Shown here in pieces: positions 18,241-25,745 of a DNA stretch of 64,000 nucleotides. Position 1 is the first letter of the stretch. Each line of letters starts with the position of its first letter. The notes under the pieces are model-generated. The model had not been told where the DNA came from. It made no database searches and worked only from the letters and a program-made list of their open reading frames with translations. Source of the stretch: Lederbergia citrea (GTDB lineage: Bacteria; Bacillota; Bacilli; Bacillales; Bacillaceae_C); NCBI RefSeq assembly GCF_018343525.1, contig NZ_JAGYPH010000001.1, forward strand, positions 1,679,778-1,743,777, read 5' to 3'. The position numbers were made by a program, and so were the translations under genes.

Positions 18241-19462
18241 AGTCCTTTTCCAACTTTGCAATTCTGCCGGGTGCATATACCTTTGCAAATAGAAATGCAA
18301 AGACAATAGCAACGCCCCCAATAACTGCACCATGCTGAATGTTACTGCCAATTCCGGCACTGATACCAAATAATATTGCCTGGCATACAAGCACTTTTAA
18401 AAGCAAACCCAAAAAGGCAATTCTTTTTTGCGATGGATTTACAGGATAAAGACCCGTCCAAACCTTTAATTCATGCCTGCGAAGCATTGGCACAAGCTGA
18501 AATCCTGTCAAATATAAGAAAAGCATAGAAATCGCAGCTGAAAAATATACATTACTGTTATAAATGAGTAAAATCGCAGAAATAATGGATAACCGGATGA
18601 TCAACCCGGAAAATTCACTGGTCCTCACAATTGTCCTGGCATATAAGAAACGATACGTTTGTCCGCTCCCATATGGGATATGCGAAAACAGCGGATCAAG
18701 CCACCTCCTTCTTTTAACCTGTCCACTCAAATGAGGAACATCTGTAAACATATTGGCAGCTCGATAAAATACTTGCATTCTCCCCTGCTCTTTTTCGATC
18801 AATAGATCCCATCTTAATGGCTTATTTTTAACAGTCTCTCGGAAATAAAGTGTAATCGCAGCCATGATCAATAATATAACTCCGATAAACCAAAAAGATG
18901 CCTCTTCAATAATAAAATACAGCAAAATAGCATTGAGTAAATAACGGATAAGCCAGTCAAAAAATAATGCATGCCGATCATTAACCTTTAACATCATCCA
19001 ATGGATATATAAGTTCCATACTTTCAAAACAAGAATGATCGCTAACAAATAAAAAAATGTTTTGAATCCATTGCCAGTTACCTTTGCATACATTGGCATG
19101 AATGCAGCAAGCAAAAGCAAAAGAATATATCCTTGAGTGACGACACTTAACTTAATCCCTTTTTTAAAATAACTGCTCAGCTTAATTTCCAATGGCAATA
19201 AAAAAACGATATCCGCTTGTTTTAACAGTGTATGAATCGGGCTTGCCGCAAGGAATATTGCTAGTACAACAGCCATAACCATTCCAACTGGGAACCCCGA
19301 ACCGAGAGTCTTTACCCATTCAGAGTAATAGTAAATGGCTGCTCCTCCCCCAAAAATGAGGACAAAAAGCAAATGATCATTGAAAATATATTTGAAATAC
19401 CGCCGAAGTTCTTTTATATAGGCTTGGACCCTCTCCCGCCATAACTCGTCAATCTGTTTCAT
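18239..19462 (-). CDS. ecsB: ABC transporter permease EcsB
   Basis: A 407-aa integral membrane protein of the EcsB family, with roughly ten hydrophobic helices (for instance around residues 30-75, 105-165 and 290-400). Together with EcsA it forms an ABC transporter that in B. subtilis affects regulated intramembrane proteolysis by RasP, protein secretion, competence and sporulation; the transported substrate is not known. The start overlaps the 3' end of ecsA by 14 bp, consistent with translational coupling. EcsC, which follows ecsB in B. subtilis, is absent here: the next gene is the convergent yhaA. Confidence 0.93.
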   Translation of the reverse strand: MKQIDELWRERVQAYIKELRRYFKYIFNDHLLFVLIFGGGAAIYYYSEWVKTLGSGFPVGMVMAVVLAIFLAASPIHTLLKQADIVFLLPLEIKLSSYFKKGIKLSVVTQGYILLLLLAAFMPMYAKVTGNGFKTFFYLLAIILVLKVWNLYIHWMMLKVNDRHALFFDWLIRYLLNAILLYFIIEEASFWFIGVILLIMAAITLYFRETVKNKPLRWDLLIEKEQGRMQVFYRAANMFTDVPHLSGQVKRRRWLDPLFSHIPYGSGQTYRFLYARTIVRTSEFSGLIIRLSIISAILLIYNSNVYFSAAISMLFLYLTGFQLVPMLRRHELKVWTGLYPVNPSQKRIAFLGLLLKVLVCQAILFGISAGIGSNIQHGAVIGGVAIVFAFLFAKVYAPGRIAKLEKD

Positions 19463-20195
19463 CGATCTCTTCCTTCGTTAGCTGTATATAAATATCATCT
19501 AAAGTAGCACCGCGCATGGAAAATTCCTCTTGGAGCTCTTTCAACGTTCCTTTTGCACGAACTTCCCCATTATGCAAAATAATAAATCCGTCGCAGTAAC
19601 GTTCTGCAGTTGCCAAAATATGTGTCGACATTAATATTCCTGCACCCTTTTCTTTCATCCTGTCCATCAATTCAAGGAGTGATTGAATGGCAAGCGGATC
19701 AAGCCCTACAAATGGCTCGTCAATAATATATAATGACGGCTCAATCAAAAAGGCACACATAATCATAACCTTTTGCTTCATGCCTTTTGAAAAATGTGAT
19801 GGGAACCACTTCATTTTTTTATCGAGTCGGAATTCTTTTAATAATGGACGAACCCGAGCCTCATATAATGCTTCGGGAAGGCCATATGCCATCGCTGTCA
19901 GTTTTAAATGTTCTTCCAATGTCAGTTCCTCATATAAAACGGGTGTTTCAGGAACAAATGAAAACTGTTTTCGATATTCTTCTGGAGATTTCTTCAGCTT
20001 TAAGTCATTAATTGTGATGGAACCCGATCTTTCCTCCATTAATCCGATAATATGCTTAATTGTTGTGCTCTTACCAGCGCCATTTAGTCCAATAAGCCCT
20101 ATTATTTGACCTGCTTCGAGTGAAAAAGAAACATCTTTCAAAACAGGTTTCTTCGTATAGCCGCCTGTCAAATTCTTAACCTCAAGTAAAGACAT
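19449..20195 (-). CDS. ecsA: ABC transporter ATP-binding protein EcsA
   Basis: A 248-aa ATPase. Walker A is GLNGAGKST at residues 36-44, Q-loop in the FVPETPVLYEELT region, signature SKGMKQK, Walker B SLYIIDEPFVGLD and the switch histidine in STHILATAE. It energises EcsB. The GGGCG-containing leader with AAAGGGCG before ATG gives the start. Upstream on the same strand is a 15-bp perfect palindrome that may be an operator. Confidence 0.93.
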   Translation of the reverse strand: MSLLEVKNLTGGYTKKPVLKDVSFSLEAGQIIGLIGLNGAGKSTTIKHIIGLMEERSGSITINDLKLKKSPEEYRKQFSFVPETPVLYEELTLEEHLKLTAMAYGLPEALYEARVRPLLKEFRLDKKMKWFPSHFSKGMKQKVMIMCAFLIEPSLYIIDEPFVGLDPLAIQSLLELMDRMKEKGAGILMSTHILATAERYCDGFIILHNGEVRAKGTLKELQEEFSMRGATLDDIYIQLTKEEIDETD

Positions 20196-20264
20196 GTAAT
20201 AACGCCCTTTCTTATCAACATTACAATAATGTTATTGTACCAAAAGTTAACCAACGATTGTATA

Positions 20265-20279
20265 TTAACCACTGGTTAA
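20265..20279. promoter_or_regulatory. 15-bp palindrome in the ecsA upstream region (possible operator)
   Basis: TTAACCACTGGTTAA is a perfect inverted repeat about 70 bp before ecsA. A further half-site GTTAACCA lies at 20246. The cognate regulator is unknown. Confidence 0.4.
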
Positions 20280-20340
20280 TTTTACCTCTTATACTGATCT
20301 TGAATTCGGATAATATAATATCGAAGGAGCGGGGCTAAGC

Positions 20341-20475
20341 GAAGCTGGGGTGGTTGTCGAAGACAGAATCTCGCAGTAGAAGCGGAAAGTAACGATAATC
20401 ATTGAACATGAACATCGATTATCAATCTTGACTAACTAGACAAGGGAGATGATTGCGTTGGGCATGATAATGAAA
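20341..20475 (+). repeat. Duplicated structured element, copy 1 (putative RNA with mini-ORF)
   Basis: About 135 bp repeated 173 bp downstream. As RNA it can form an outer helix UUGUC/GACAA, a hairpin around the CAGUAGAAGCGG segment and an internal GAUAAUC/GAUUAUC helix. The 3' end, from GACAAGGGAGATGATTGCG to the mini-ORF start, is identical in both copies. The outer helix ends directly before the AAGGGAG Shine-Dalgarno. Confidence 0.75.
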
Positions 20476-20505
20476 AATCGCGTATTTCTGATTAGTATCC
20501 ATTGA
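20458..20505 (+). CDS. Mini-ORF 1, 15-aa peptide, unknown
   Basis: TTG start 9 nt after AAGGGAG; the peptide would be MGMIMKNRVFLISIH. Compared with mini-ORF 2, the codons after the identical MGMIMK core differ mainly at third positions (AAA/AAG, CGC/CGG, TTT/TTC, CTG/CTT) and by one Val/Ile change, as expected for selection on a peptide. An ATG at 20449 in the same frame is too close to the Shine-Dalgarno. Whether it is translated is not proven. Confidence 0.4.
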   Translation: MGMIMKNRVFLISIH

Positions 20506-20513
20506 TACTAAAT

Positions 20514-20648
20514 GAAACTGGGGTGGTTGTCGAAGACACGTATCTGCAGTAGAAGCGGAAAGCCACGATGAACATTGAGCATGACTTCGATTATCGATCT
20601 TGATAAACATGACAAGGGAGATGATTGCGTTGGGCATGATAATGAAGA
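20514..20648 (+). repeat. Duplicated structured element, copy 2 (putative RNA with mini-ORF)
   Basis: Second copy of the element at 20341. The blocks CTGGGGTGGTTGTCGAAGAC and GCAGTAGAAGCGGAAAG and the 3' Shine-Dalgarno block are retained; the central part has diverged. The UUGUC/GACAA and UCUGC/GCGGA pairings are preserved. It is followed 87 bp later by a strong terminator, so the transcript would end before hit. Confidence 0.75.
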
Positions 20649-20665
20649 TTCGGATATTCCTTTAA
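20630..20665 (+). CDS. Mini-ORF 2, 11-aa peptide, unknown
   Basis: TTG start at the same distance from AAGGGAG as in copy 1; the peptide would be MGMIMKIRIFL. It shares MGMIMK, R and FL with mini-ORF 1 and is four residues shorter. Confidence 0.4.
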   Translation: MGMIMKIRIFL

Positions 20666-20734
20666 TAAGATCATTTCATTAAAACGAAATGGTCTACAAA
20701 GGAAACTTTCCAAGTAACCCGCTAATCCCTTCAG

Positions 20735-20767
20735 CGTGCAGGGTTTGTTTGAAACCCTGCACGTTTT
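20735..20767 (+). terminator. Strong terminator between the duplicated element and hit
   Basis: CGTGCAGGGTTT and AAACCCTGCACG arms around a 5-nt loop, followed by TTTTCACTTTTT. It implies a separate transcript upstream of hit. Confidence 0.92.
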
Positions 20768-20826
20768 CACTTTTTCCTGGTTATGTTAGACTATTCATAT
20801 CAACTCTAGGAAAGGTGAATCATTAT

Positions 20827-21249
20827 ATGAGCGATTGTATTTTTTGTAAAATCGTAAACGGAGAGCTGCCTTCGGCTAAAGTTTTTGAAAATGACGATGT
20901 TTTAGCATTTCTGGATTTAAGCCAAATAACCAAAGGTCATACGCTTGTTATTCCGAAAATACATAATGAAAATATATACGATATGGCACCAGAAATAGCC
21001 GGAAAATTATTCGAAGCAGTTCCAAAAATTTCCCGTGCCATTAAGGCAGAGTTCAATCCACAAGGATTAAATTTATTAAATAATAATGGATCATTTGCGG
21101 GCCAAGAGGTCTTCCATTTTCACTTACATCTCATTCCCCGCTATAATGAAAACGATGGATTTGGTACAAAATATATAAGCCATCAAAAAGATTATAGTTC
21201 CGAAGACCTACAAAACCTTGCCAAAGCCATACAAAAAAATATGAATTAA
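20827..21249 (+). CDS. hit: HIT family protein Hit
   Basis: A 140-aa histidine-triad nucleotide hydrolase. The N-terminal zinc-type CIFCKIVNGE and the triad HFHLHLIPR (residues about 98-106) are present. Members hydrolyse adenosine phosphoramidates or dinucleoside polyphosphates; the physiological substrate in Bacillus is unclear. The ATG at 20827 gives the family length; the longer frame upstream runs through the terminator and is not used. Divergent from ecsA as in B. subtilis. Confidence 0.93.
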   Translation: MSDCIFCKIVNGELPSAKVFENDDVLAFLDLSQITKGHTLVIPKIHNENIYDMAPEIAGKLFEAVPKISRAIKAEFNPQGLNLLNNNGSFAGQEVFHFHLHLIPRYNENDGFGTKYISHQKDYSSEDLQNLAKAIQKNMN

Positions 21250-21254
21250 TCATT

Positions 21255-21279
21255 ACTCCTGCCTTTGGCGGGAGTTTTT
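21255..21279 (+). terminator. Terminator of hit
   Basis: ACTCCTGCC, TTT loop, GGCGGGAGT (one G-U pair), then T5. Confidence 0.9.
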
Positions 21280-21360
21280 CCTTGAAAAATTCACTTCTTT
21301 ATTCCTCATGTATATGCTACAATATTCTTAATCTTTCGCTGGCAGCAACGAGTGCATGTC

Positions 21361-21419
21361 TAGGAAAGAACAGAGAAAAGAATAGCTGAGAAGAGGAGAG
21401 ATTTACAAATGAATACTAG
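21361..21419 (+). promoter_or_regulatory. TRAP-binding triplet repeats over the trpP ribosome-binding site
   Basis: Triplets GAG, AAG, TAG, GAG, GAG, GAG start at 21373, 21378, 21383, 21388, 21393 and 21398, an exact 5-nt period (NAG plus 2-nt spacer). Further TAG triplets are at 21361 and 21417 and a GAG at 21350. The last GAGGAGAG is also the Shine-Dalgarno. In B. subtilis the tryptophan-activated TRAP 11-mer binds such a site and blocks trpP translation. Confidence 0.8.
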
Positions 21420-21936
21420 AACACTTGTATCTTTATCACTACTATTGGGAATTGGAACAGCACTCCATTTTATCATTCCCCCGATCATGGGAATAAAGCC
21501 TGACATGATGCTTTCCATGATGTTTCTTGGAATCGTATTGTTCCCAGAAAAAAAGAATGTTTTATTATTAGGAATTGTTACAGGGCTTCTAACTGCGCTG
21601 ACCACGGGTTTTCCAATGGGACAAATACCTAATATGATTGACAAACCAATTACTGCATTTGTATTTTTTGGATTATATTTATTAATTGTTAAAAAAATCC
21701 CACATATTGCTGGAGTAACCATCTTGACTGCTTTATGTACAATCGTTTCGGGGGTTCTCTTCCTAGGTACCGCTTCAATTTTCTTTGAATTACCTGGAGG
21801 AGCATCATTTATCGGATTATTCACTGTCGCTGTCCTTCCTGCTACAATCTTAAATGGTCTTGTTATGTTCATCCTTTACCCAGTCGTCAAAACCATTTTG
21901 AAAAGAACAAACTTAATCGAACCAGCACAGTCATAA
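21409..21936 (+). CDS. trpP: Tryptophan transporter TrpP
   Basis: A 175-aa membrane protein of the ECF-S-like TrpP (YhaG) family with five to six helices. The conserved GIGTALHFIIPPIMGIKPDM (residues 14-33) at the N-terminus and FPMGQIPNMIDKP in the middle are typical. It imports tryptophan. A TRAP target overlaps its Shine-Dalgarno, so high tryptophan should shut off translation. An extended -10 box TGCTACAAT lies near 21316. In B. subtilis serC lies between hit and trpP; here it is absent. Confidence 0.92.
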   Translation: MNTRTLVSLSLLLGIGTALHFIIPPIMGIKPDMMLSMMFLGIVLFPEKKNVLLLGIVTGLLTALTTGFPMGQIPNMIDKPITAFVFFGLYLLIVKKIPHIAGVTILTALCTIVSGVLFLGTASIFFELPGGASFIGLFTVAVLPATILNGLVMFILYPVVKTILKRTNLIEPAQS

Positions 21937-21941
21937 ATGGC

Positions 21942-21977
21942 AGAAGAACCTGGATAGAATCCGGGTTCTTCTTTATT
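21942..21977. terminator. Bidirectional terminator after trpP
   Basis: 14-bp stem AGAAGAACCTGGAT/ATCCGGGTTCTTCT with one G-T pair, 3-nt loop, TTTATTTT on the plus strand; also serves the convergent small membrane gene. Confidence 0.9.
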
Positions 21978-22167
21978 TTGCTAGGACAGCAAGCAACATA
22001 CCAATGATAAAAAAAACGAAACCAGCCCCACCCAATGTTATCGCTCTTTGCCTCAATATCCTTTTTGGCGGATATATTCCAGGCCGCTGGTGTGCTGCCA
22101 AAAAATGGAGCATTCCCACAAGCAGAATGATCCCTATCATAATAAAAATAATCATGATGACTTTCAT
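21973..22167 (-). CDS. Small two-helix membrane protein, unknown
   Basis: A 64-aa protein with hydrophobic helices at residues about 3-22 and 44-62, linked by a basic cytoplasmic-type loop (HQRPGIYPPKRILRQRAIT as separate HQRPG and PPKRILRQR motifs). GAGGTGA lies about 8 nt before the ATG. I do not recognise the family. It lies convergent to trpP and divergent from yhaH. The overlapping plus-strand frame has no ribosome-binding site. Confidence 0.65.
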   Translation of the reverse strand: MKVIMIIFIMIGIILLVGMLHFLAAHQRPGIYPPKRILRQRAITLGGAGFVFFIIGMLLAVLAK

Positions 22168-22318
22168 GCCTGGCTCACCTCAGTCTAGTCCCGCTCCTTA
22201 AATTCTATGCATAAAAAAGTGTTCCCATGAATGAAATAGGGTAAAGATGAAAGCAGGAGATTTTAAATCTTTAGAGAAAAGGTAAGAATAAGAACATATT
22301 ATGGCTGAGGTGATATTA

Positions 22319-22699
22319 ATGAATAAAAAAGCACTCGCATACGGAATCTTGATTGGCGGAGTAGTAGGAGCGGCAACAGCGCTTTTAACAGCCCCCCTTT
22401 CAGGGAAAGAGCTTCGCAACCAGGTGAAGGATGCTAAAGGCGAATGGATTAGGATTGCACAAGATATTAAAGAAGATGCCATGGAAATTAAAGATTCCGT
22501 CACTAAACTATCGATAGAAGGAAAAGAAATAATTAAAGAGCTGGCCAGTGATGTCAAGTTGGCTGTTGAGGAATGGCAAAGAGATATTGAACCAAATAAA
22601 GACGCAATGAGAGAAGAAATGAGAGAAATCCAACATACAATTGCACAATTGGAACAAAAGCTCCAAGAAGAAAAAACAACTGTTTCATCATCGAAATAA
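22319..22699 (+). CDS. yhaH: YtxH domain protein YhaH
   Basis: A 126-aa protein. The N-terminal glycine-rich hydrophobic segment GILIGGVVGAATALLTAPLSGKELR (as GILIGGVVGAATALL then APLSGKELR) is the YtxH (DUF948-neighbour) general-stress signature; the rest is a long amphipathic helix rich in Lys and Glu. YtxH proteins are associated with general stress; molecular function is unknown. GAGGTGA precedes the ATG by 6 nt. The gene is upstream of hpr as in B. subtilis and has its own terminator. Confidence 0.85.
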   Translation: MNKKALAYGILIGGVVGAATALLTAPLSGKELRNQVKDAKGEWIRIAQDIKEDAMEIKDSVTKLSIEGKEIIKELASDVKLAVEEWQRDIEPNKDAMREEMREIQHTIAQLEQKLQEEKTTVSSSK

Positions 22700-22753
22700 T
22701 TATGAATAGATAAGATTTTTGTAATTTTAGCTTTTATATGACTTAAACTGCTT

Positions 22754-22780
22754 CTGGCCCATAACTTTGGGCCAGTTTTT
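22754..22780 (+). terminator. Terminator of yhaH
   Basis: CTGGCCC, 8-nt loop, GGGCCAG, then T5. Confidence 0.9.
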
Positions 22781-22881
22781 ATATATATTTCTCTGTTTCT
22801 AAAAATTTTGTCTATTTACACCTTTATTAATTTTTACTTTATTGGCATAATAATAATAAAGACAATAAGGCGGGGAAAACG

Positions 22882-23451
22882 ATGGATGAAAAAATAATAT
22901 CGATGAAAGAATCAATGCTATTTAGCCAAAGAATGGCACAACTAAGCAAAGCATTATGGAAATCGATTGAAAAGGATTGGCAACGATGGATCAAACCATT
23001 TGATTTAAATATTAATGAACACCATATATTATGGATTGCCTATCATTTAAATGGTGCGTCTATCTCAGATATTGCCAAATTCGGGGTTATGCATGTTTCT
23101 ACTGCATTCAACTTCTCTAAAAAGTTAGAAGAACGGGGACTACTGCAATTCTCAAAAAAAGAAAGCGATAAACGCAATACGTACATCCAACTTACTGAGA
23201 AAGGTAAAAACCTCTTGCTCGAAATAATGGAAGTATACGAACCGAAAAACAATTCGGTTTACCAAGGTGCCCTCCCACTTCGCGAATTATACGGAAAATT
23301 TCCTGACATCATCGAACTCATGGCAATTATCCGAAATGTATATGGGGAGGATTTTATGGATATATTTGAAAAATCTTTTCATAATATTGAAACGCAATTC
23401 ACGGAAGAAGACGGTAAAGTTAAAAAGTTAGAAGTGGAAAAAGTAGTATGA
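22882..23451 (+). CDS. hpr: Transition-state regulator Hpr (ScoC), MarR family
   Basis: A 189-aa winged-helix repressor. The DNA-binding domain spans about residues 20-120 ([17 protein letters not shown], then [28 protein letters not shown] as the recognition region, and the wing [17 protein letters not shown]), all given as short consecutive motifs of the Hpr family. The C-terminal part is specific to Hpr. In B. subtilis it represses extracellular proteases, motility and sporulation genes in the transition state. AAGGCGGGG precedes the ATG. It probably links to the surrounding secretion genes ecsAB and prsA only by location. Confidence 0.93.
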   Translation: MDEKIISMKESMLFSQRMAQLSKALWKSIEKDWQRWIKPFDLNINEHHILWIAYHLNGASISDIAKFGVMHVSTAFNFSKKLEERGLLQFSKKESDKRNTYIQLTEKGKNLLLEIMEVYEPKNNSVYQGALPLRELYGKFPDIIELMAIIRNVYGEDFMDIFEKSFHNIETQFTEEDGKVKKLEVEKVV

Positions 23452-23461
23452 CGCCTCCCTG

Positions 23462-23791
23462 TTATAAATTTTTTTGTAATATTTTCATTAACTGTGGATA
23501 AATGTTTTGTTTTAGACAAGCATCGATCACTTCGACGGCTTCTAATTTTGGGTTTAACTTATATAGAAATTCAATAAAAAGCGGAGCAAAAAAAACAAAT
23601 TTATCCGCTTTCTGCTTTTGCGCTTCTTTGCTCAATTCTTCACACAACAAATAAAACTCTGCTGTTTCTTTTTCATCCAGATTTTTTTCAATAATGAGCC
23701 GATCAAATTCATGACCCTCACTTTTGATCATTTTTAATAATAACTTTTGATGGTACTCAAGACGTTCTATTTTTGACCATAATTTATCCAT
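23462..23791 (-). CDS. yhaI: DUF1878 family protein YhaI
   Basis: A 109-aa helical soluble protein. The N-terminus DKLWSKIERLEYHQKLLLK and the overall length match B. subtilis YhaI. Function unknown. GAGGG lies 6 nt before the ATG at 23791; an in-frame ATG 30 nt upstream lacks a ribosome-binding site. Convergent with hpr with only 10 bp between stop codons. Confidence 0.85.
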   Translation of the reverse strand: MDKLWSKIERLEYHQKLLLKMIKSEGHEFDRLIIEKNLDEKETAEFYLLCEELSKEAQKQKADKFVFFAPLFIEFLYKLNPKLEAVEVIDACLKQNIYPQLMKILQKNL

Positions 23792-23982
23792 ATATATTCC
23801 CTCATTTTTCATTGGCCTCATTAAAACTATTCGCTATTTTTTCTATATTCCCTTTAGATTTCTATAGGTGTTTTTTAAATTGTAAAAATGGTAAAATCCC
23901 TATTGCTTTTCAGCTTTTTTCGTCGTACAGTATGTAGAGTTGAAGCTGCTGTAAAATTAGAACTATCTGGAGGCTATCATCC

Positions 23983-24519
23983 ATGCATTGCTGGAAATCA
24001 TATCATGTAGATAAAAGGTATCAGTTTTATCGGCTTTTTATTATCTCTTCCTTGATCACGCTTCTTGTTTTTATCACGTTATACGTTCCTATGCAAACAG
24101 TTGCTTCAGAACAGCTCAAAGATAATTACTTTATTGTCTTTTTATGCATGTTCATTTTGCTTTATCCTGTGCATAAACTATTTCATGTGCTTCCTATAGT
24201 TAATCATTATCAAGATTTTAAATTGGAAATAGATTTTTATTTTTATATACTTCCAATTATCGATATAAAAGTTCAAAATCCCATTTCTAAAAAGAAATTT
24301 GCAGCTTCACTGATTTTTCCGTTTCTCGCTATTAACACCATTTTATTATCGGCTATTTTCATTTTTCCTGCATATGTCCATTATGCCACTATTTTACTAG
24401 CCTATCACATCGGAATCTGTGCGGTTGACTTAATGTATATTAAATCCTTATTTTCGTCGCCAAAAGATGCCCTAATTGAAGAAAATGAAAACGGATATGA
24501 AATTTTGATAAAAGAATAA
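23983..24519 (+). CDS. yhaJ: DUF3267 membrane protein YhaJ
   Basis: A 178-aa membrane protein with helices at about residues 18-37, 48-65, 105-125 and 128-150. It fits the DUF3267 family, sometimes described as putative zinc peptidase relatives, but the HExxH core appears as PVHKLFHVLP, without glutamate, so catalysis is doubtful. The position between yhaI and prsA matches B. subtilis yhaJ. A GGAGGC ribosome-binding site precedes the ATG. Confidence 0.78.
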   Translation: MHCWKSYHVDKRYQFYRLFIISSLITLLVFITLYVPMQTVASEQLKDNYFIVFLCMFILLYPVHKLFHVLPIVNHYQDFKLEIDFYFYILPIIDIKVQNPISKKKFAASLIFPFLAINTILLSAIFIFPAYVHYATILLAYHIGICAVDLMYIKSLFSSPKDALIEENENGYEILIKE

Positions 24520-24579
24520 ATTTTAATGGCTCTTTTTAAAAGACTGTTTTCGCAAACTTTGTTGTTATTTACCAAATAG

Positions 24580-24720
24580 TGCGGAGTGGTTGATTTTCCG
24601 CTCCAGTTGCTCGCTTTCCGCGGGGCGGGCGGTGAGCCTCCTCGGCGTAAACGCCTGTGGGGTCTCACCTGTCCCGCTGCTCCCGCAGGAGTCTCGCACT
24701 TCCACTCCAATCAACCTTCA
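24580..24720. repeat. GC-rich dispersed palindromic repeat, family 1 copy A
   Basis: GC-rich island in AT-rich DNA with the core blocks GCTCGCTTTCCGCGGGG, CCTCCTCGGCG, CGCCTG(T)GGGGTCTC and CCCGCAGGAGTC, ending CCACTCCAATCAACC. Further copies at 27059-27175 (same strand), 27454-27650 and 34451-34648 (opposite strand). The end blocks pair imperfectly with each other, so a long hairpin can form. It fills the otherwise empty stretch between yhaJ and the next small gene. Confidence 0.85.
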
Positions 24721-24874
24721 ATAGTTTTCGTTTTATAAGCAACAATCACTTAGAAAAGAGCCTTTTAAAAGGGTCCTTCTAATTTTTTTCCATTTTCGGA
24801 AATGTATTTATCTATCTTTTTTTAAATAAATTTGCTATTCTTTTACTATTAGGAGACGAAGGGGAGGATGGGTA

Positions 24875-25054
24875 TTGATCTCCGCTTTTATTGTATTTGC
24901 TATTTTCATATTCTACATATTTAATAATTTAACAAATTCCCTCTGTGTGCAAAGGGAAATACCTGAAGAACGACAACCTAAAGTATTTCGCACGATAAAT
25001 ATTCTGATTACCATTTTGCTTTTCTCATCTTATATTGAAGTTTTATATACTTAA
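24875..25054 (+). CDS. Small membrane protein with TTG start, unknown
   Basis: A 59-aa frame starting TTG, 7 nt after the strong Shine-Dalgarno GGGGAGG. Two hydrophobic stretches (residues about 2-22, FIVFAIFIFYIFNN, and 42-57, INILITILLFSSYIEVLY) flank a hydrophilic loop with CVQREIPEERQPK. I do not recognise it. An ATG inside the Shine-Dalgarno region opens only an 18-codon frame and is rejected. Confidence 0.5.
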   Translation: MISAFIVFAIFIFYIFNNLTNSLCVQREIPEERQPKVFRTINILITILLFSSYIEVLYT

Positions 25055-25058
25055 GTAA

Positions 25059-25181
25059 GAAAAGCGGAAGCGCCTTGATCAGCCCCGACAAGCAAATGTT
25101 CTGAGGCAATAAAAGTCCGGTCTTGACTTTTAATGACTCAGGTTATTTGACCTCGAGGAGCTAGGCGCTGGAGCTGGACAA
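25059..25181. repeat. Dispersed palindromic repeat, family 2 copy E
   Basis: Begins GCGGAAGCGCCTTGATCAGC and ends CGAGGAGCTAGGCGCTGGAG. The centre is an imperfect hairpin CTGAGGCAATAAAAGTC/GACTTTTAATGACTCAG. Other copies at 45886-46008 (perfect hairpin) and 59880-60003 (reverse), with a partial one at 42008-42172. Confidence 0.85.
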
Positions 25182-25223
25182 AGAAAAGTTGAAGCATTTT
25201 GGAGAGTGGCTGTGAGTAGACAT

Positions 25224-25260
25224 AAAAAAGACGGACCTCCAGTGGGAGTCCGTCTTTTTT
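25224..25260 (-). terminator. Terminator near the YjcZ-type genes
   Basis: AAAAAAGACGGAC, 11-nt loop, GTCCGTCTTTTTT: a 13-bp symmetrical stem that can end transcripts from either side, most likely the leftward YjcZ-type genes. Confidence 0.85.
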
Positions 25261-25295
25261 GTTTAATGCTTGTTAAGCCATGGTTTTTTATTATT

Positions 25296-25394
25296 TTAGT
25301 AAAACCATGAAGCTCCTACGATGATTAACAAAATAAACAACACTACGAGTAAGGCAAAGCCTCCGCCATATCCTACTCCTACAGCTCCTCCCAC
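25296..25394 (-). CDS. YjcZ-family tiny sporulation membrane protein (32 aa)
   Basis: GTG start after GAAGGAGGTG. The sequence is MGGAVGVGYGGGFALLVVLF, followed by [12 protein letters not shown]: a glycine-rich N-terminus and one membrane helix ending in an aromatic residue, the hallmark of the YjcZ/tiny-TM Bacillus family, which is expressed in sporulation. Same orientation as its paralogue 90 bp upstream. Confidence 0.88.
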   Translation of the reverse strand: MGGAVGVGYGGGFALLVVLFILLIIVGASWFY

Positions 25395-25481
25395 TTTTGA
25401 CACCTCCTTCATTTTGCTTTGTTTATCCTATTCAGCTTTTTATTCAGGTGTTAGGATTTTCGCTCTTAATTTAAATCATTT

Positions 25482-25568
25482 TTAGCAAATGAATGCTGCA
25501 CCTACGATGATCAGCAATATAAATAGAACTACAAGCAGCGCAAATCCCGAACCAAATCCAACTCCCAT
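25482..25568 (-). CDS. YjcZ-family tiny sporulation membrane protein (28 aa)
   Basis: ATG after AAAGGAGGTAATCGAT. The sequence starts [20 protein letters not shown] and ends IVGAAFIC; same [15 protein letters not shown] core as the neighbour, so a recent tandem duplicate. Single membrane helix; function unknown. Confidence 0.88.
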   Translation of the reverse strand: MGVGFGSGFALLVVLFILLIIVGAAFIC

Positions 25569-25745
25569 ATCGATTACCTCCTTTTATCTTTCGCTACAGC
25601 ATATGCCCTTGGCGGGCGTCTTGGTTGAATCAAATGCCCATTTTTTTTATGAAAGTCCCAAAATTGTTTTTTTTCTTATGTAAATTGTGATATAGTATGT
25701 TTTGTGGCTTTAAACAATCATAGATAATACAGGGAGTTGTCTTAT

